DNA from: Diaporthe sp. PMI_573
Taxonomy: Eukaryota > Ascomycota > Sordariomycetes > Diaporthales > Diaporthaceae
Direction of reading: 5' to 3'
Assembly: GCA_021399435.1 (NCBI GenBank)
Contig: JAJTUP010000001.1
Span: 3,968,001 to 4,032,000 of the forward strand
DNA length: 64,000 nt
The position numbers and the translations under genes were made by a program. Shown here piece after piece: positions 44,633-55,324 of this stretch; position 1 is the first letter of the stretch, and each line of letters begins with the position of its first letter. The notes under the pieces are model-generated. The model made no database searches, was not told the origin of the DNA, and worked only from the letters and a program-made list of their open reading frames with translations.

Positions 44633-47600
44633 CTATATCCCGTGTGCACTCCAAACGCCTCCCATATTCGCACCGGTTGACTCCATGAGGCTCTGTCCCC
44701 AGTCCGCCCAGTTGAAGTCCTCATCCATGTTCACATCGATGTCCTCGGGGTGGACATCGGTATTGCCGCTTTGAAGCGGGAAACTAAACGCCCTCGCCGG
44801 CGTGTTCGCACTCATTGGCCCGCCACCACCACTGCTGGCCGTCGTCACGGAGCCAGGGGTTCCAAATGTCTGCGCCGCCGCCACCGGCGTATCGCCCCAC
44901 ATCCACGGAGGCAGATTGCCCTCCATCTTCAGCGCGTCGACAAGCGGCGTCTGCTGCATTCTTGGGTCGGTCGACATCGAGGTCCCGGGGACTGCGCGGT
45001 TGGCGTCACCGTTTCCGTTGGCGAAGTTGGCCAGTGTCGAGTCCTGCCTCGGGATGGGGTCGCTGCCGGACATGATGGGGAAACCCACATTGCCCGTCGC
45101 AGCACGCGCGATGTCCGCGTACTGTGGTGAGAATGCTATCGGCCAGAAGCTGTCGGGCTGGAAATGGGGCTGGTTCATGACATTCTCAACAATTTCCATT
45201 GCCCTTTCGTCACCCAAGCTCTGGGCCTGCTGGCCACCACCAACGCCGATGCTATTCGGTATCTGTGGAGGCGCGCCAAACGCCTCGCTCTGTGGTCCCG
45301 ACCGTTCATGTTGTTGCCCTTGCTGTTGTGGGAATGTCGAGGGTGACCTGATTTCCCGTTCCACCTCAGGCGGCAGGCGAGGTGCATTAACAAGTTTGCG
45401 CCACCTCTCGTTGGCCACCGCACTCTTGACTGACCCGGGCATGGCCGCGAAGCTTGCCGGCGCCCCCGAATTCCTGCGTTCTTCTAGCTCTAGCTCCTGG
45501 GCAGCCTGAGGATCCGCCTTCAGTCGGGCTATCTCTCCCTCACGGTGCTTTTTGGCCTTGATGTAAATCTTCTTGAGCGGCAACCAGACGGATTGGTCTC
45601 CTGCTATGCGGTTCAGATCTTCGGGGTTGGGGCTAGCAAAAGTAGCATTCAAGGCCGTCCATGCTCGCTCAACAGCCGAGCTCCAAGGGCGACGAACGAC
45701 CTCCATCAGCACGTACGCCACAGCGTGCCATGCCGTGTATGTAAGGAACAGCCAGCGCCATGGCCTGGATCGCGGGTCTGAGTTGAGTTGGTGGTTGTAC
45801 TCGAAAATCTCGGTGGCGGCGGTAAAAATGCGATCGCGGATGGCGCTAGAGAGGACCTCGCCCTCAGGCCCAGGGAAGAGCATAGGTTGGTAGATAACCA
45901 GGGTCATCTTTGCGACTATGACGCGGGCTATATTCGCCGCCGTCCACAAAATTGGGTCTGACGAGGCGTCTGGGCCGCGGAAAAAGTTCCCCTCGACACT
46001 CGCGTATACCTCCCTGACCATATTTTCACGCTCTTCGAAAGATATTGCTGCATCTCGGGGACAAGACCCTGCATTTGCTGATGACATGGTGTGTAGACGC
46101 CTCGCTAGCCCACAGATCTGGTATCTTATTAGGGAGAAGGTCATGTCTGTTGAGCCTTGCCGGGGTTGAGGCATCTCTGTTGTTTCAGGCGTGAGATCGT
46201 TATCGTTGATGTTGAGTGGCAACTCGGTGTCAAAGGTCCGATCGACAATTGTCAAATCAGTGCCCTGATCCTCGGCTGCTCGAAGGTCCAGAATGCAAAG
46301 CGCCCAGAACAGTCGGCGGCGCATTTCGATCTCGAGCGGAGTCAAACCCGGAAATGACGTTCCATCGCGGTGAAGGCCCATCGACTGACCCATTCGTATG
46401 GCGAGCCCTGTCAGGGTCCAAGACACCCGAGTGTCATCGTGGCGTCTGACCAGAACCAGGAAGAGAATAAAGGCTTGAAGGACGACCATCTCCGACGACA
46501 CCAAAAACTCGGCCTTGGCAAGAGACTGCTCCAACGCAAAGCGGTATTGCGAAATCAGCCTCGGCCTATCGACTCCGAAATTCTTCTTGGTCTGTTCCCT
46601 GTCAGTGCATGTGAGAGAAGTACGGCCGGGGCTATGGGGCACTCACATCTTCCTCGTCCATAGAAGTGATGGCTGCGAAGTATATGGCAAACATCAGGGC
46701 CTCGTTCCCGGGGGTGAGGCTATCCAAATTTTTTCGTGTTTCCTTTACTAGTATTTCGACGGTCGGCACGTGTAATATCTTGACGATCGGGTCCACATTC
46801 TCTTGATAAACCTGCCACATGTACGGTATCTGTGAGGGTAATGGATGCAAGGGCCTCAAGTCGACATCGGCCGACCTATACCCAAGTACAAAAGCGTGGT
46901 GGTCGCCGCCTGAGCGATTGTTCGCGGTGGCTATTATACTCTCGTCGTCCGAGTCACTCGATTCTCCGTCCGTGAGCTTTTGGGTCTCGTGCCGCAGTTC
47001 GTCAAGCTAGGTGATCGGTCAGCTGCTGGGTACTCGTATGCCACAGAGCATTAGATGTGTGCATGCACCAACCTCATCCGTGATCTTGGACCAGAATGCA
47101 CTGCTGACATATCTGGTCTTGCCATGGTCATTAATGACCAGCCTCCCAAATTTCTTGTTCACATTATCGGGTCGCTGGTTCACGTTGCCCGAGCTGGAAT
47201 TGAAGTTGTAGAGTGTCGCGGGCCTGCCGTCGCCGGGCGCCGAGGGAGACCCGTGACTATGTGAGCTACCCGCCGTGATACTTTCTGCCCTCTCATGCCG
47301 AGGCCCCGAACCAGGCGTGTTGAAATCGGTAGGGGCGTTGGCGGTGGTGGTCTCGGGGGAATTGCCGCTGCTGGAGTGGTTCCTCGCCGTCTCGACCTCG
47401 ATCTGCCCGCTGAGCTCCTCGACGATGCCCTCCAGCTTCCGCAGCCGCTTCATCAGCTCGATCTCGCGCTCGCTGGAAGGCTGCTTGGGTGGCGCATTGG
47501 GGTCCTTTGGTCGTGGGCGGCGGGGTGCGCGGCCAGGGGCGGGAAATATGCATGGGATCTGTGCCCGGCGGCAATTCGAACATGGCATGTGCTTGTCACA

Positions 47601-47870
47601 GCGTACCTTTCTCCTCCGACAGGTGACACAGCTGCGGGGATTCAGGCGGTCGGAGGGCGTGGCGGTCGGGGTGTAGACCTGGGCGCCGGGAAAGGCAGGG
47701 TGGGAGTGCGGTTGTGGTGATGTGGTGTTGTGGTTGAATGCGCCATTGTTGTTGGGCGAGTTGATGGTTGAGGGTATGTGGAAATCGGCGAAGGAGTCAT
47801 CCGGGCTGGTCGGGTTGGACGGGTTCGAGGCAGAGGTCGGCGGAGGCAGCGGTTGCCCCGTATTGTCCAT
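44633..47870 (-). CDS. Zn2Cys6 (fungal_trans) transcription factor (1038 aa, three exons)
   Basis: Exons are 47073-47870, 46647-47006 and 44633-46591; all phases agree. The binuclear zinc cluster has Cys81, 84, 91, 97, 100 and 107 (C-x2-C-x6-C-x5-C-x2-C-x6-C) with R-R-R-K between. A coiled-coil dimerisation helix follows at about residues 135-160. The middle homology region (fungal_trans) runs from about 310 to 650, with R-R-R-L-F-W-A-L and G-L-A-I-R-M-G-Q-S-M-G-L-H-R-D. The C-terminus is Ser/Gly/Asn-rich and acidic, likely an activation domain. It is a nuclear sequence-specific regulator; targets are unknown. The intron 1 donor is GTTGGT, a weak site, but removing it rejoins the expected K-I-T-D-E-L-D-E-L. 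For exon 3, ending the intron at GAACAG was preferred over the AAG two codons later. Confidence 0.92.
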
Positions 47871-47981
47871 GGTGAAGCTTGGACTGTGATCCGAACCTGG
47901 GGCTGTCTCACGAGGACCGTGCAGGAGGTGCCACGAGGAAGAGACGGAGGCGTAGAGTCGCAGCCGGGCCAGACGAACAGC

Positions 47982-48013
<32 letters not shown>
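47982..48013. repeat. (CAGG)8 microsatellite
   Basis: Perfect tetranucleotide iterations about 110 bases upstream of the Zn2Cys6 regulator start, probably in its leader or promoter. Length variation could affect expression, which is inference. Confidence 0.9.
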
Positions 48014-48679
48014 TTCGGTTCAAGCTCGAGCGTGGACGTATGTGCTCGGAACTGTGGAACTGGCACTTCCGGGCGGCGTGGAGTTTCCAAGTGCGTGTGT
48101 GCCTCGAATTGAGAAGCGAGATCCTGGGCTGAGAGAGCAACTTTTCGGATTGTACGGGCGGAGAGGCTGGGCTGGGTTGGAGTTGGGGTTTGCGGTTTGC
48201 GGCTGCTACGGGTGTGTGGGCGCCGTCGTGCGGTGCGGCGCGGTGCGGTGCGACTCAAGCCTTTGGCAGGATGGGCAACCCGGACCTTGCCCTGGTCTCG
48301 GATCGTCGATAGGCGAAGGACTTCCTTATTATGACGGCTGTGGTGGGATTGGGAGACGTGAAGCTGCCGAGGCTGGCACACACTGGAAATCTCGACCTCG
48401 AGGGCGAGGGCAAACCGACAAGACAGTGCAGCAAGGGCCGGCGAATTCCCTCACCGGCTACAGAGTTCGGACAAAGGGACAGGAAGGAAAAAGAGGGTGG
48501 GTTGTGCGAGTGAGGACCGGTCTGGACTGAGTGTTACCGGACGATGGGTCTAAGAGGAAAGAGAACAACAGCCCCAGCAGCCAGAATCCAACCCCCTGGG
48601 CCACTCATGCAGTTTGGGCTGAGAGGGTCAGAAGGGGGTCCATTTTTTGTGTCTGACGCTCCCACGCTCCGTTTCCACC

Positions 48680-48720
48680 AGCAGCAGCAGCCGCCACCAC
48701 CACCACCACCACCTCCACCG
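48680..48720. repeat. CAG then CCA trinucleotide tract
   Basis: CAG repeated four times, then CCG and (CCA)n, in the long promoter region between two divergent genes. Confidence 0.8.
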
Positions 48721-50037
48721 CCGAAGACCGACGGACGGGCGAGACCGTTGCATGGCATTGCGCTCCCGTTGCGGGACCGGCTTCGGCTGGACCTGCAGCA
48801 GGAAAATTATGTCAGCGCGGGGCACGAAGCAGACGGGCAGAGCCAAGCAGGCCAGGGCCTACACAGTAGCACCGATCCACGAGGATTTAAGCCTGAAGAG
48901 GAGGCATCTCATCATCGGCACTGCAATCCTTGCAACATACAGACTATGTCTTTAATCGAGATCCATTGTCCCATATTTTCTGCATGCGTCCTTCGAGTCA
49001 TGCCCTCTGTAAAACAGGTTCGACAATTGTGCTATGCATCATCAAACCGAATCTGAATTGGAGACTTGCATGTTCCCAGTCAACTAATCAATTTTAATGT
49101 GCGCGGTTTCTGATCGATGCACGGCGGAATCCTCTCCCGCCTTACCCCCAGTGCTACCTGAGTGGACGACCTGGGCCAATGGCTGGACAGAACCATGCAT
49201 TAGGTATTGTGCGGCGTATCATCGGCTTTGCATGTCCGTCTGTGGAATGCTCGTGGCTGTTCTCAGAGCTTCAACTTGAGGCGAGAGGGCCCGGCTGCTG
49301 AGCCGAGCCGAAACACTCGGCCGAAGGTTGAACACCTCACCCCAATGGCTAGTCATACTTCTCGCCGGTCATGCACGCCCTGCCAGTGATGCTTCGGTGC
49401 CGACGCGCCTCCGATCTCGCTGGCGGCAAATGCAGGGAAGCTTCTACCCATTGTAACAGATGACCTATGGGTAGTCTCTCACCGGATCGCTTGGGATAAT
49501 TGAATGTCATGTGTGACTCTAGTAGGGAGTATAGGATGGCTGTTATACCATCCAAAATATTACTGTGTACTTACACAGTGTTTGCCCCCCAACCTTGGAC
49601 CCAACCTTGGGACCACCAAGTTTGACTTTGACCGTCAAGCAAATATCTACATTTGTAGTCGCGACTGCCAGATCAATTATTTCACCTAGCCGCCTCCCTC
49701 TTGCTGAATGGAGATAAATGAAACGGGGTTCAGCTCGAATGAAACACCGTTGCCGCCCGGCGTCGAAGAATTTGCGTAGGATTCCGGTAGGATAAACCAC
49801 AAGGTGTTGAAGAATGAACAAGATAGCTTCCGTCTGAGTGGTTCAGTCTTCTGACCGTGGTGAACGTTACCTGTGATGGTCTCCTTCGATGTGAGTTGAG
49901 TAATCGTCATACCCTCGGCCTGCCCGCAGCCAAGGATGGCCTGTCTCAACGGACCTCGGCTCAGCGCGACACCACTAGCCCGTCCAGACTATGATCTCTC
50001 TGGCTCAGCACCTCAGAAGACGCAAGCAGCCCCGACA

Positions 50038-51393
50038 ATGGTCACAGTCCAATGCCTCCGTCATGGGCTCAACGGGATACGCAATCCCTTCCCCAGATTG
50101 ACAGGAGCTTCTCAGATGCTCTTGACCCGGCGGTCTTGCAGTAGTAGCGCGCCCCGTCTATTATCGACCGCAGCATCACCAGGCAGGGTGCGTTACCAGT
50201 CCAGGAACCCGGGGCAATCGGGGCTAGGCACGCCCATGGCTGCAGCACGAGGCCAACCCCGCCGGCTCTCATCAGCCGGCTCTCCTAGAAGCGAGAAAGA
50301 GAAGCCAGCCATGGCGGAGGCACGGCCGAGCTCCAGCATCATCCTGCTATCCCCCACCAACCAGGTGCTACTCCTCCACCGCGTGCAGACGTCGAGCTCT
50401 TTCCCTTCAGCCCACGTCTTCCCCGGCGGGAACCTCTCCCCCTTCCACGAGCCCCCGCCCCCGCCGGCAGACTCCCCAGACCGCCACCGCGACTCCCCCG
50501 CGTACCGCCTCGCCGCCGTCCGCGAGACCTTCGAGGAGTCCGGCATACTCATCGCCAAGCGCTCCCTGGCGGACGACACCCTCCTCGTCGTGCCAGAGTC
50601 CGAGCGCGAGGAGGCGCGGAAGGCCGTCCACGGGGACAAGGTGCGGTTCGCAGAGTGGGTGCAGGACGGCCTCGGGGCGACGCTGTGCGTGGACGACCTG
50701 GTGCCTTTTACCAGATGGGTCACCCCGCCCAACATGCCGAAGCGGTTCACGACGCAAATGTACATATATTTCATGCCGCTGGCCGAGTCACCCACCATGA
50801 CCCCTGCCGCCGACAGCACGGGTCCCGTCGACATAGACGTCGTGCAGACGCCGACGCCGGACGGCGGGATCGAGCACACGGCCGCCACGTTCGCCGACGC
50901 GTCGGAGTGGCTGAGCAGGCAGGCACGTGGCGAGATCGTTCTGTTCCCGCCGCAGTGCTACCTGCTCACCCTCGTGGCGCAGGTGTTCGCCTCGGTGTCG
51001 CCCGAGGGCGTCGGGCACGACCTGGAGGCGAGGTATGCGGCCCAGCGGCGGGCGCTGGTGGAGTTCGTGCGGAGGACGCCGACGACGACCGGCGGGGCTG
51101 TGGTGGGTGGAGGGGGCAAGGCGCTGCATCCGACGGCGCTGATATCTTGGTCGGAAAAGGTCATGAGCCCACATACCTTGTTTATGCGTGACAGTGATGA
51201 TAGGATCGTGCTAGGGATTGATAAGCCTGGCCCTGAGCTGAAGGGGACCGGGGCGGGCGGTGACTTTGAGAGAGTGGTCTTGGTCAAATTCGCCAAAGGA
51301 GGGCCCCAAGACGTGGAGGTGAGAGGAAGGGAAGAGGTCCTGCGGGAAGAGAAGGCTCTGAAAGAGAGGGCCAAAGAAGCTGGGAAACTATAG
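50038..51393 (+). CDS. NUDT19-like Nudix hydrolase (451 aa)
   Basis: Intronless from the chosen start. An in-frame ATG at 49936 would add 34 residues. The first 60 residues are basic and Ser/Arg-rich without acidic residues, as in a mitochondrial presequence. The Nudix domain begins near residue 95 with I-I-L-L-S-P-T-N. It has F-P-G-G-N and the Nudix box R-L-A-A-V-R-E-T-F-E-E-S-G-I, which supplies the catalytic Glu and Arg. NUDT19/RP2p relatives hydrolyse CoA and acyl-CoA to 3',5'-ADP and phosphopantetheine. The long insert between F-P-G-G and the box is typical of that subgroup. The protein ends G-K-L, a non-canonical relative of the peroxisomal S-K-L signal; targeting is uncertain. Marked GC-rich codon use. 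Confidence 0.82.
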   Translation: MVTVQCLRHGLNGIRNPFPRLTGASQMLLTRRSCSSSAPRLLSTAASPGRVRYQSRNPGQSGLGTPMAAARGQPRRLSSAGSPRSEKEKPAMAEARPSSSIILLSPTNQVLLLHRVQTSSSFPSAHVFPGGNLSPFHEPPPPPADSPDRHRDSPAYRLAAVRETFEESGILIAKRSLADDTLLVVPESEREEARKAVHGDKVRFAEWVQDGLGATLCVDDLVPFTRWVTPPNMPKRFTTQMYIYFMPLAESPTMTPAADSTGPVDIDVVQTPTPDGGIEHTAATFADASEWLSRQARGEIVLFPPQCYLLTLVAQVFASVSPEGVGHDLEARYAAQRRALVEFVRRTPTTTGGAVVGGGGKALHPTALISWSEKVMSPHTLFMRDSDDRIVLGIDKPGPELKGTGAGGDFERVVLVKFAKGGPQDVEVRGREEVLREEKALKERAKEAGKL

Positions 51394-51663
51394 CTTCCCC
51401 GTAGAGGATTTAGAGGATCCGCAGAATCTCTTTCGACAAAGCGATGGGTCACATTCCAACGTGGATGATTTACTCTAAGGTCGTCCCCTGCAAGGCACCC
51501 TGAACGACTTCTATAAAATTCCATCTCGTCGGATCATGCTTTAAAAATGACACAGACGCTTATGTATGCTCATAATTACAAACCCGATATCGCGTACGGC
51601 CTTGGATTCATATGCAAGTGCACAATATCCAAGTACCTCCCATTGAACCAGACGCTAACGCCC

Positions 51664-54411
51664 TCAAAGTCGTTTCCTCTCTTTCCCGCGCGAAGTGCCA
51701 CGCCAGAGGCAGCATATGCTCCTCGATTCACACCATTTCTTCACATCCATGGGTGACGCCTCGCCATCGTAGCCCACCCTCGTCAGTTGGCCCGTGTTCA
51801 GCCAGGTAGCCAGGTCCTCGAGGATGATCGGGTCATACATCAGCATCTTCTCGTGCCACGACGGATTTTCCGGGTCCGTTGTTCGTGGCGCAGAGGTCAC
51901 AGCCCTCGTGATATGGTTGAAGAGCACAGATTGCTGCGCTGTAGGACTTAGGTCGAGGGAGATTTCCGTATCCTCATTGATGGACATGTCTACAGCACGA
52001 CCGCCGGGGGATGTGAAGACCTTCTCCGGTGAGGAGAGACCTGCAGAGTCGTCGCTATCCAGATCGGAGTCTGCGATCTCTGCCCTTGGTTTGATCGTTG
52101 CTTTCCTACGCTTCGGTGTCGAGGCTGCAGGCTGTGCTTTGGGCGGAGGAGGCATCATGGTGGTGTTTGAGGGACCTGCTGCCATTGATGCATCCTTGCG
52201 TGGACGGCCGCGTTTCTTCGGTGACGACGTATTACTTGCCCCTTCAGTTGCCGCCGCACTGTCACTGGCGGCTGCATCAGGAACTTTCTTCGTCCTTGCA
52301 CGCGGCTTTTTTGGCGGCGGCGACGTGGTGGTCGTAGGAGCCACAGCAGGAACTTTCTTCTTTCCTTTGGGACTAGAGGAAAGAGCACTTGTAGAGAACG
52401 ATGCTACTCCTATCGGAGCTCTGCTCCTGCTCTCCCAGCATTGGTCAAGTAATGCAAGCATCCCCCTACGGCTCTTGACGGGCTTGAAACCAAAGGAGGA
52501 CACCTCTTTCGCCAATTTGGAGTCCGTGAACAGCTCATAATTTAGCCTTGTCTTCTGTATCTTTCTTGGCATCGCGGGTGAGATTTGTCTGATGTCTTCT
52601 TCGCTCTGCTCTTGGTTGCTGGGTGGCGGTGCGTCGCCTTCCTGGAGCAAATCTGTGATGAGCGGTACTGTATCCTTTATTAATGATTCGGAAGAGTCGG
52701 CGGCGGTGGCGACAGCAGCAGCCTTGATGGTAACCTTTGGCTGTGTCAAAAAGAAATGTGACTTGGGAACGGGCGGCTGTGACGATATATTTGAGGTTGC
52801 CACGGGCATGCTCTCAATCTCGATGAGGGATGGCTCGGCCGTCTCAGTTTCCGTGCCACTAACAGCTGGTAGCTCCGGCGGCAGGTCTTTCCACGGATCC
52901 AATATCGCAACCGCGTCGTCGTCTTCAGGGAAATGTGAGCCCACAAGGTCCATAGCCCCTACGTCTACTAATTCGCCATCTTCGTCTCTGGCGCTCACCG
53001 ACCATAGTCCCCCACTGCGTTTCATCGACTCTAGGGCCAAGTCGCGTGGGTGGGGGAGGTCCCCCACAGACTCCTCACTCGTTGTGATGTTTGACGCTCG
53101 TAGGGCAGCCTGAAGATCTCTCAGAAAGGTCGGTGATTCTTCCCGGACAAGCTGACTTGATGTGCCAAATACGAAGTCCTGTCTGGCCGATTGTCGCATC
53201 GCAGCCTGAGGAGATAGCAGCACAGGCTGCTTTGGTGGTGCCTTCTTCTTTGTGACCTTCGTAGTCTTTCCCTTCCCCTTTGCTGTCGTAGCCTTGGAAA
53301 CATTACCCTTCCTGTCAACATCGAAGTATTCAAGAATTGAGTCTCCTTCTTTAATTGGGTCTTCTTGGAGATCGACAGGCTTTGGGGCGTACGCTGCTGT
53401 GGCCAATTCTGTTATTGTTCGAGGCTTCTTCTTGGGCGCCTTCGTCTTTGTTGGAGAAACGCCGTTCGATGTTTGCTTGGATGGCTGACCTCCCGAGGTC
53501 ATATCAATAACCTTTCTCTTCCCTAAAGCAATAGGTTGCGCATTGTTCGGAACGCGTTCCGTCTGGTCGGTGACCCTGAGGGCGTACGCTTCGTGGAGGT
53601 TCCTGAAGATGTCTTCCCTTGTACTCCCGTCTTCTGTTCGAGGGAGGGCCGGCGATGTGCGTTCTTGGTTGGCGTCCAGTGGAGCAGTCGGTGTTGGAAA
53701 TGTCTCCGGGTGGGTATCCTCGGGAGGAGGCGTCCAGTCTCCCCTCCTTTGAACCGCCGGTTCCAGATTAATCGGCTCTGGAGCCGGTTTCGTTGTTCTC
53801 GGTCTGGTGGCACCGTCCTTATTTGCAATATATTTACTGACTGTCTCGTCGTTGGTTTTCTTCTTCCTTTGCACCTTCGCCTTCGCTTGTGGCTCGACAG
53901 CTTCGGCTGACATGTCCTTGTCCTTGTCTCCTAGGTCGGCAAGCGCCTTATATCTTTTCCACGGCTTAGCTCCCAATGGACTGCCCTCGGTACCATCTCG
54001 GATGCCTCCCTCATGCCTCGTGTGTGTATCATCCTTGTTGCCATTGGGCGTGACCCCGTCTGAGGACAGCTCGATAACCTCCTTCGCCACCCGCTTCGGC
54101 GCCTTGTTCGTCTTGCGTGCCGGCTTGGTGGTTCTCTCCCTTGGCGCAGGCCGCTCGGGCTCGTCGATGAAATCTGCCGAGTCGTCCGCGCCGGCCTGTG
54201 CACTACGAAGAAGATCCGCAGCGCTCGTAAACGTCTTGGTCGCGCTCGCAGGAATCGGGACTGCAGCACTTCCGCTACGCAGTGTTGTTGCCTTGGGCTT
54301 CTTGGGGGCGAATTCTGTTATATCTGGGAGAGGAGACGATGAAAGCATCATGAGCCGGTCGAAAGACCCCCGGGCTTCTGGAGAGGTCGCAATAAAACTG
54401 CTTCTAGCCAT
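51664..54411 (-). CDS. SLX4: SLX4 structure-specific endonuclease scaffold (915 aa)
   Basis: An intronless frame. Slx4 is the regulatory partner of the Slx1 GIY-YIG nuclease and cuts branched DNA such as flaps and Holliday junctions in the nucleus. The recognised C-terminal conserved region is at about residues 820-915: W-L-N-T-G-Q-L-T-R-V-G and M-D-V-K-K-W-C-E-S-R-S-I-C-C-L-W-R. A SAP-like segment lies upstream (L-N-Y-E-L-F-T-D-S-K-L-A-K-E-V and G-F-K-P-V-K-S-R-R-G-M-L-A-L-L-D). The rest is long, charged and disordered, with A-K-K-K-P-R and G-R-P-R-K basic motifs, as usual in fungal orthologues. The start at 54411 (M-A-R-S-S-F-I-A) was chosen over an upstream Met at 54453, which adds a Trp/Cys-rich piece. 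It is divergent from eS21. Confidence 0.9.
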   Translation of the reverse strand: MARSSFIATSPEARGSFDRLMMLSSSPLPDITEFAPKKPKATTLRSGSAAVPIPASATKTFTSAADLLRSAQAGADDSADFIDEPERPAPRERTTKPARKTNKAPKRVAKEVIELSSDGVTPNGNKDDTHTRHEGGIRDGTEGSPLGAKPWKRYKALADLGDKDKDMSAEAVEPQAKAKVQRKKKTNDETVSKYIANKDGATRPRTTKPAPEPINLEPAVQRRGDWTPPPEDTHPETFPTPTAPLDANQERTSPALPRTEDGSTREDIFRNLHEAYALRVTDQTERVPNNAQPIALGKRKVIDMTSGGQPSKQTSNGVSPTKTKAPKKKPRTITELATAAYAPKPVDLQEDPIKEGDSILEYFDVDRKGNVSKATTAKGKGKTTKVTKKKAPPKQPVLLSPQAAMRQSARQDFVFGTSSQLVREESPTFLRDLQAALRASNITTSEESVGDLPHPRDLALESMKRSGGLWSVSARDEDGELVDVGAMDLVGSHFPEDDDAVAILDPWKDLPPELPAVSGTETETAEPSLIEIESMPVATSNISSQPPVPKSHFFLTQPKVTIKAAAVATAADSSESLIKDTVPLITDLLQEGDAPPPSNQEQSEEDIRQISPAMPRKIQKTRLNYELFTDSKLAKEVSSFGFKPVKSRRGMLALLDQCWESRSRAPIGVASFSTSALSSSPKGKKKVPAVAPTTTTSPPPKKPRARTKKVPDAAASDSAAATEGASNTSSPKKRGRPRKDASMAAGPSNTTMMPPPPKAQPAASTPKRRKATIKPRAEIADSDLDSDDSAGLSSPEKVFTSPGGRAVDMSINEDTEISLDLSPTAQQSVLFNHITRAVTSAPRTTDPENPSWHEKMLMYDPIILEDLATWLNTGQLTRVGYDGEASPMDVKKWCESRSICCLWRGTSRGKERKRL

Positions 54412-54940
54412 TGCCGAAGGTCTCAGGGCGGCGCTCCAACGATAGAAGCACATGCGCCGTGCGCATTGTTGAAGGCACGGGAACTTCAGCGTGAATGCAG
54501 AACGCGAGTATACCCGATGGACCTTATACGCAGGTGTGTGATTGAATTTGTGGGGCTGGATATATGGTCAATTGCACAAGCCAAAACAAAGGCGCGCCGC
54601 CGCTGGGCGACAAGCGACTCGGTGTCCCCCGAACGTCTTGGCGCAAACGCGTTGGTCCCGCGAGATCAGCTGGGCGGAGGCGGGGTCCTGGCAGTGGACG
54701 TCGGGAGCAGCCTGACTAAGGCGGTACGGAGGTACATCCAAAGGTCAAGACAAGCGTGAGAAAAAAGCGGGCGGGCGCTCGGACCAGCCCACCAAAGTCG
54801 AGAAACTCGGTAAATTTCAGCAAACACCATCATCACCCCAAAGCCAGCGAAACGGAGACCTTGACCGGACGACCTTCTTAACCCCCGACAAAGCCCCTTC
54901 AACTCGTTCACCCAGACAACGCCCCCAAAACACCGCCAAA
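54412..54940. other. Divergent promoter region, SLX4 and eS21
   Basis: About 530 bases. No further genes; GC-rich with C-rich leader sequence before the eS21 start. Confidence 0.5.
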
Positions 54941-55324
54941 ATGGAAAACGACCGTGGCGAGATCGTCGATCTGTAAGGGAAAACCCGCTCCGAGGCCCAA
55001 CTGAAGATGGGAGACAGGGCTGCGGAAACGCATCGCATGTGTTCACGAGAGCGGAACCAGACTGGCTAACCCACTCCTCCCGCTTCAAACAGCTACGTCC
55101 CCCGCAAGTGCTCTGCCACCAACCGCATCATCAAGGCTAAGGACCACGCCTCCGTCCAGATCGCCATCGCCAAGGTTGACGAGTCTGGCCGTGCTGTCTC
55201 CGGCGAGAACCACGTCTACGCCCTCTGTGGCTTCGTCCGCGCCATGGGCGAGTCCGACGATGCCCTGAACCGCCTGGCCCAGCGCGATGGCCTCGTCAAG
55301 AACGTCTGGAGCGGCCAGCGATAA
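54941..55324 (+). CDS. RPS21: 40S ribosomal protein eS21 (RPS21)
   Basis: Exons are 54941-54972 and 55093-55324 (120-nt intron, GTAAGG donor), giving 87 aa, exactly the usual family length. Signatures are [22 protein letters not shown] at the N-terminus and H-A-S-V-Q-I. eS21 is a small, eukaryote-specific protein of the 40S body. The short first exon ending inside the Leu-Tyr-Val-Pro motif is a common position for fungal RPS21 introns. Confidence 0.97.

Larger units (their letters stand above)
47871..50037. other. Divergent promoter region, regulator and Nudix gene
   Basis: About 2.2 kb with two simple repeats: (CAGG)n at 47982-48013 and a CAG/CCA tract at 48680-48720. Frames of up to 250 codons here are driven by these repeats and by GC-rich composition and are not called. 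Duplicated CCAACCTTGG words sit near 49590-49612. Confidence 0.45.

Noticed and set aside
47293..48530. Plus- and minus-strand frames of 130-250 codons in and upstream of the Zn2Cys6 gene
   Set aside because: Shadows of the regulator's first exon or products of the CAGG repeat and GC-rich promoter.
49590..49612. Two CCAACCTTGG words in tandem
   Set aside because: A short two-copy repeat without further copies or a gene context; likely chance.
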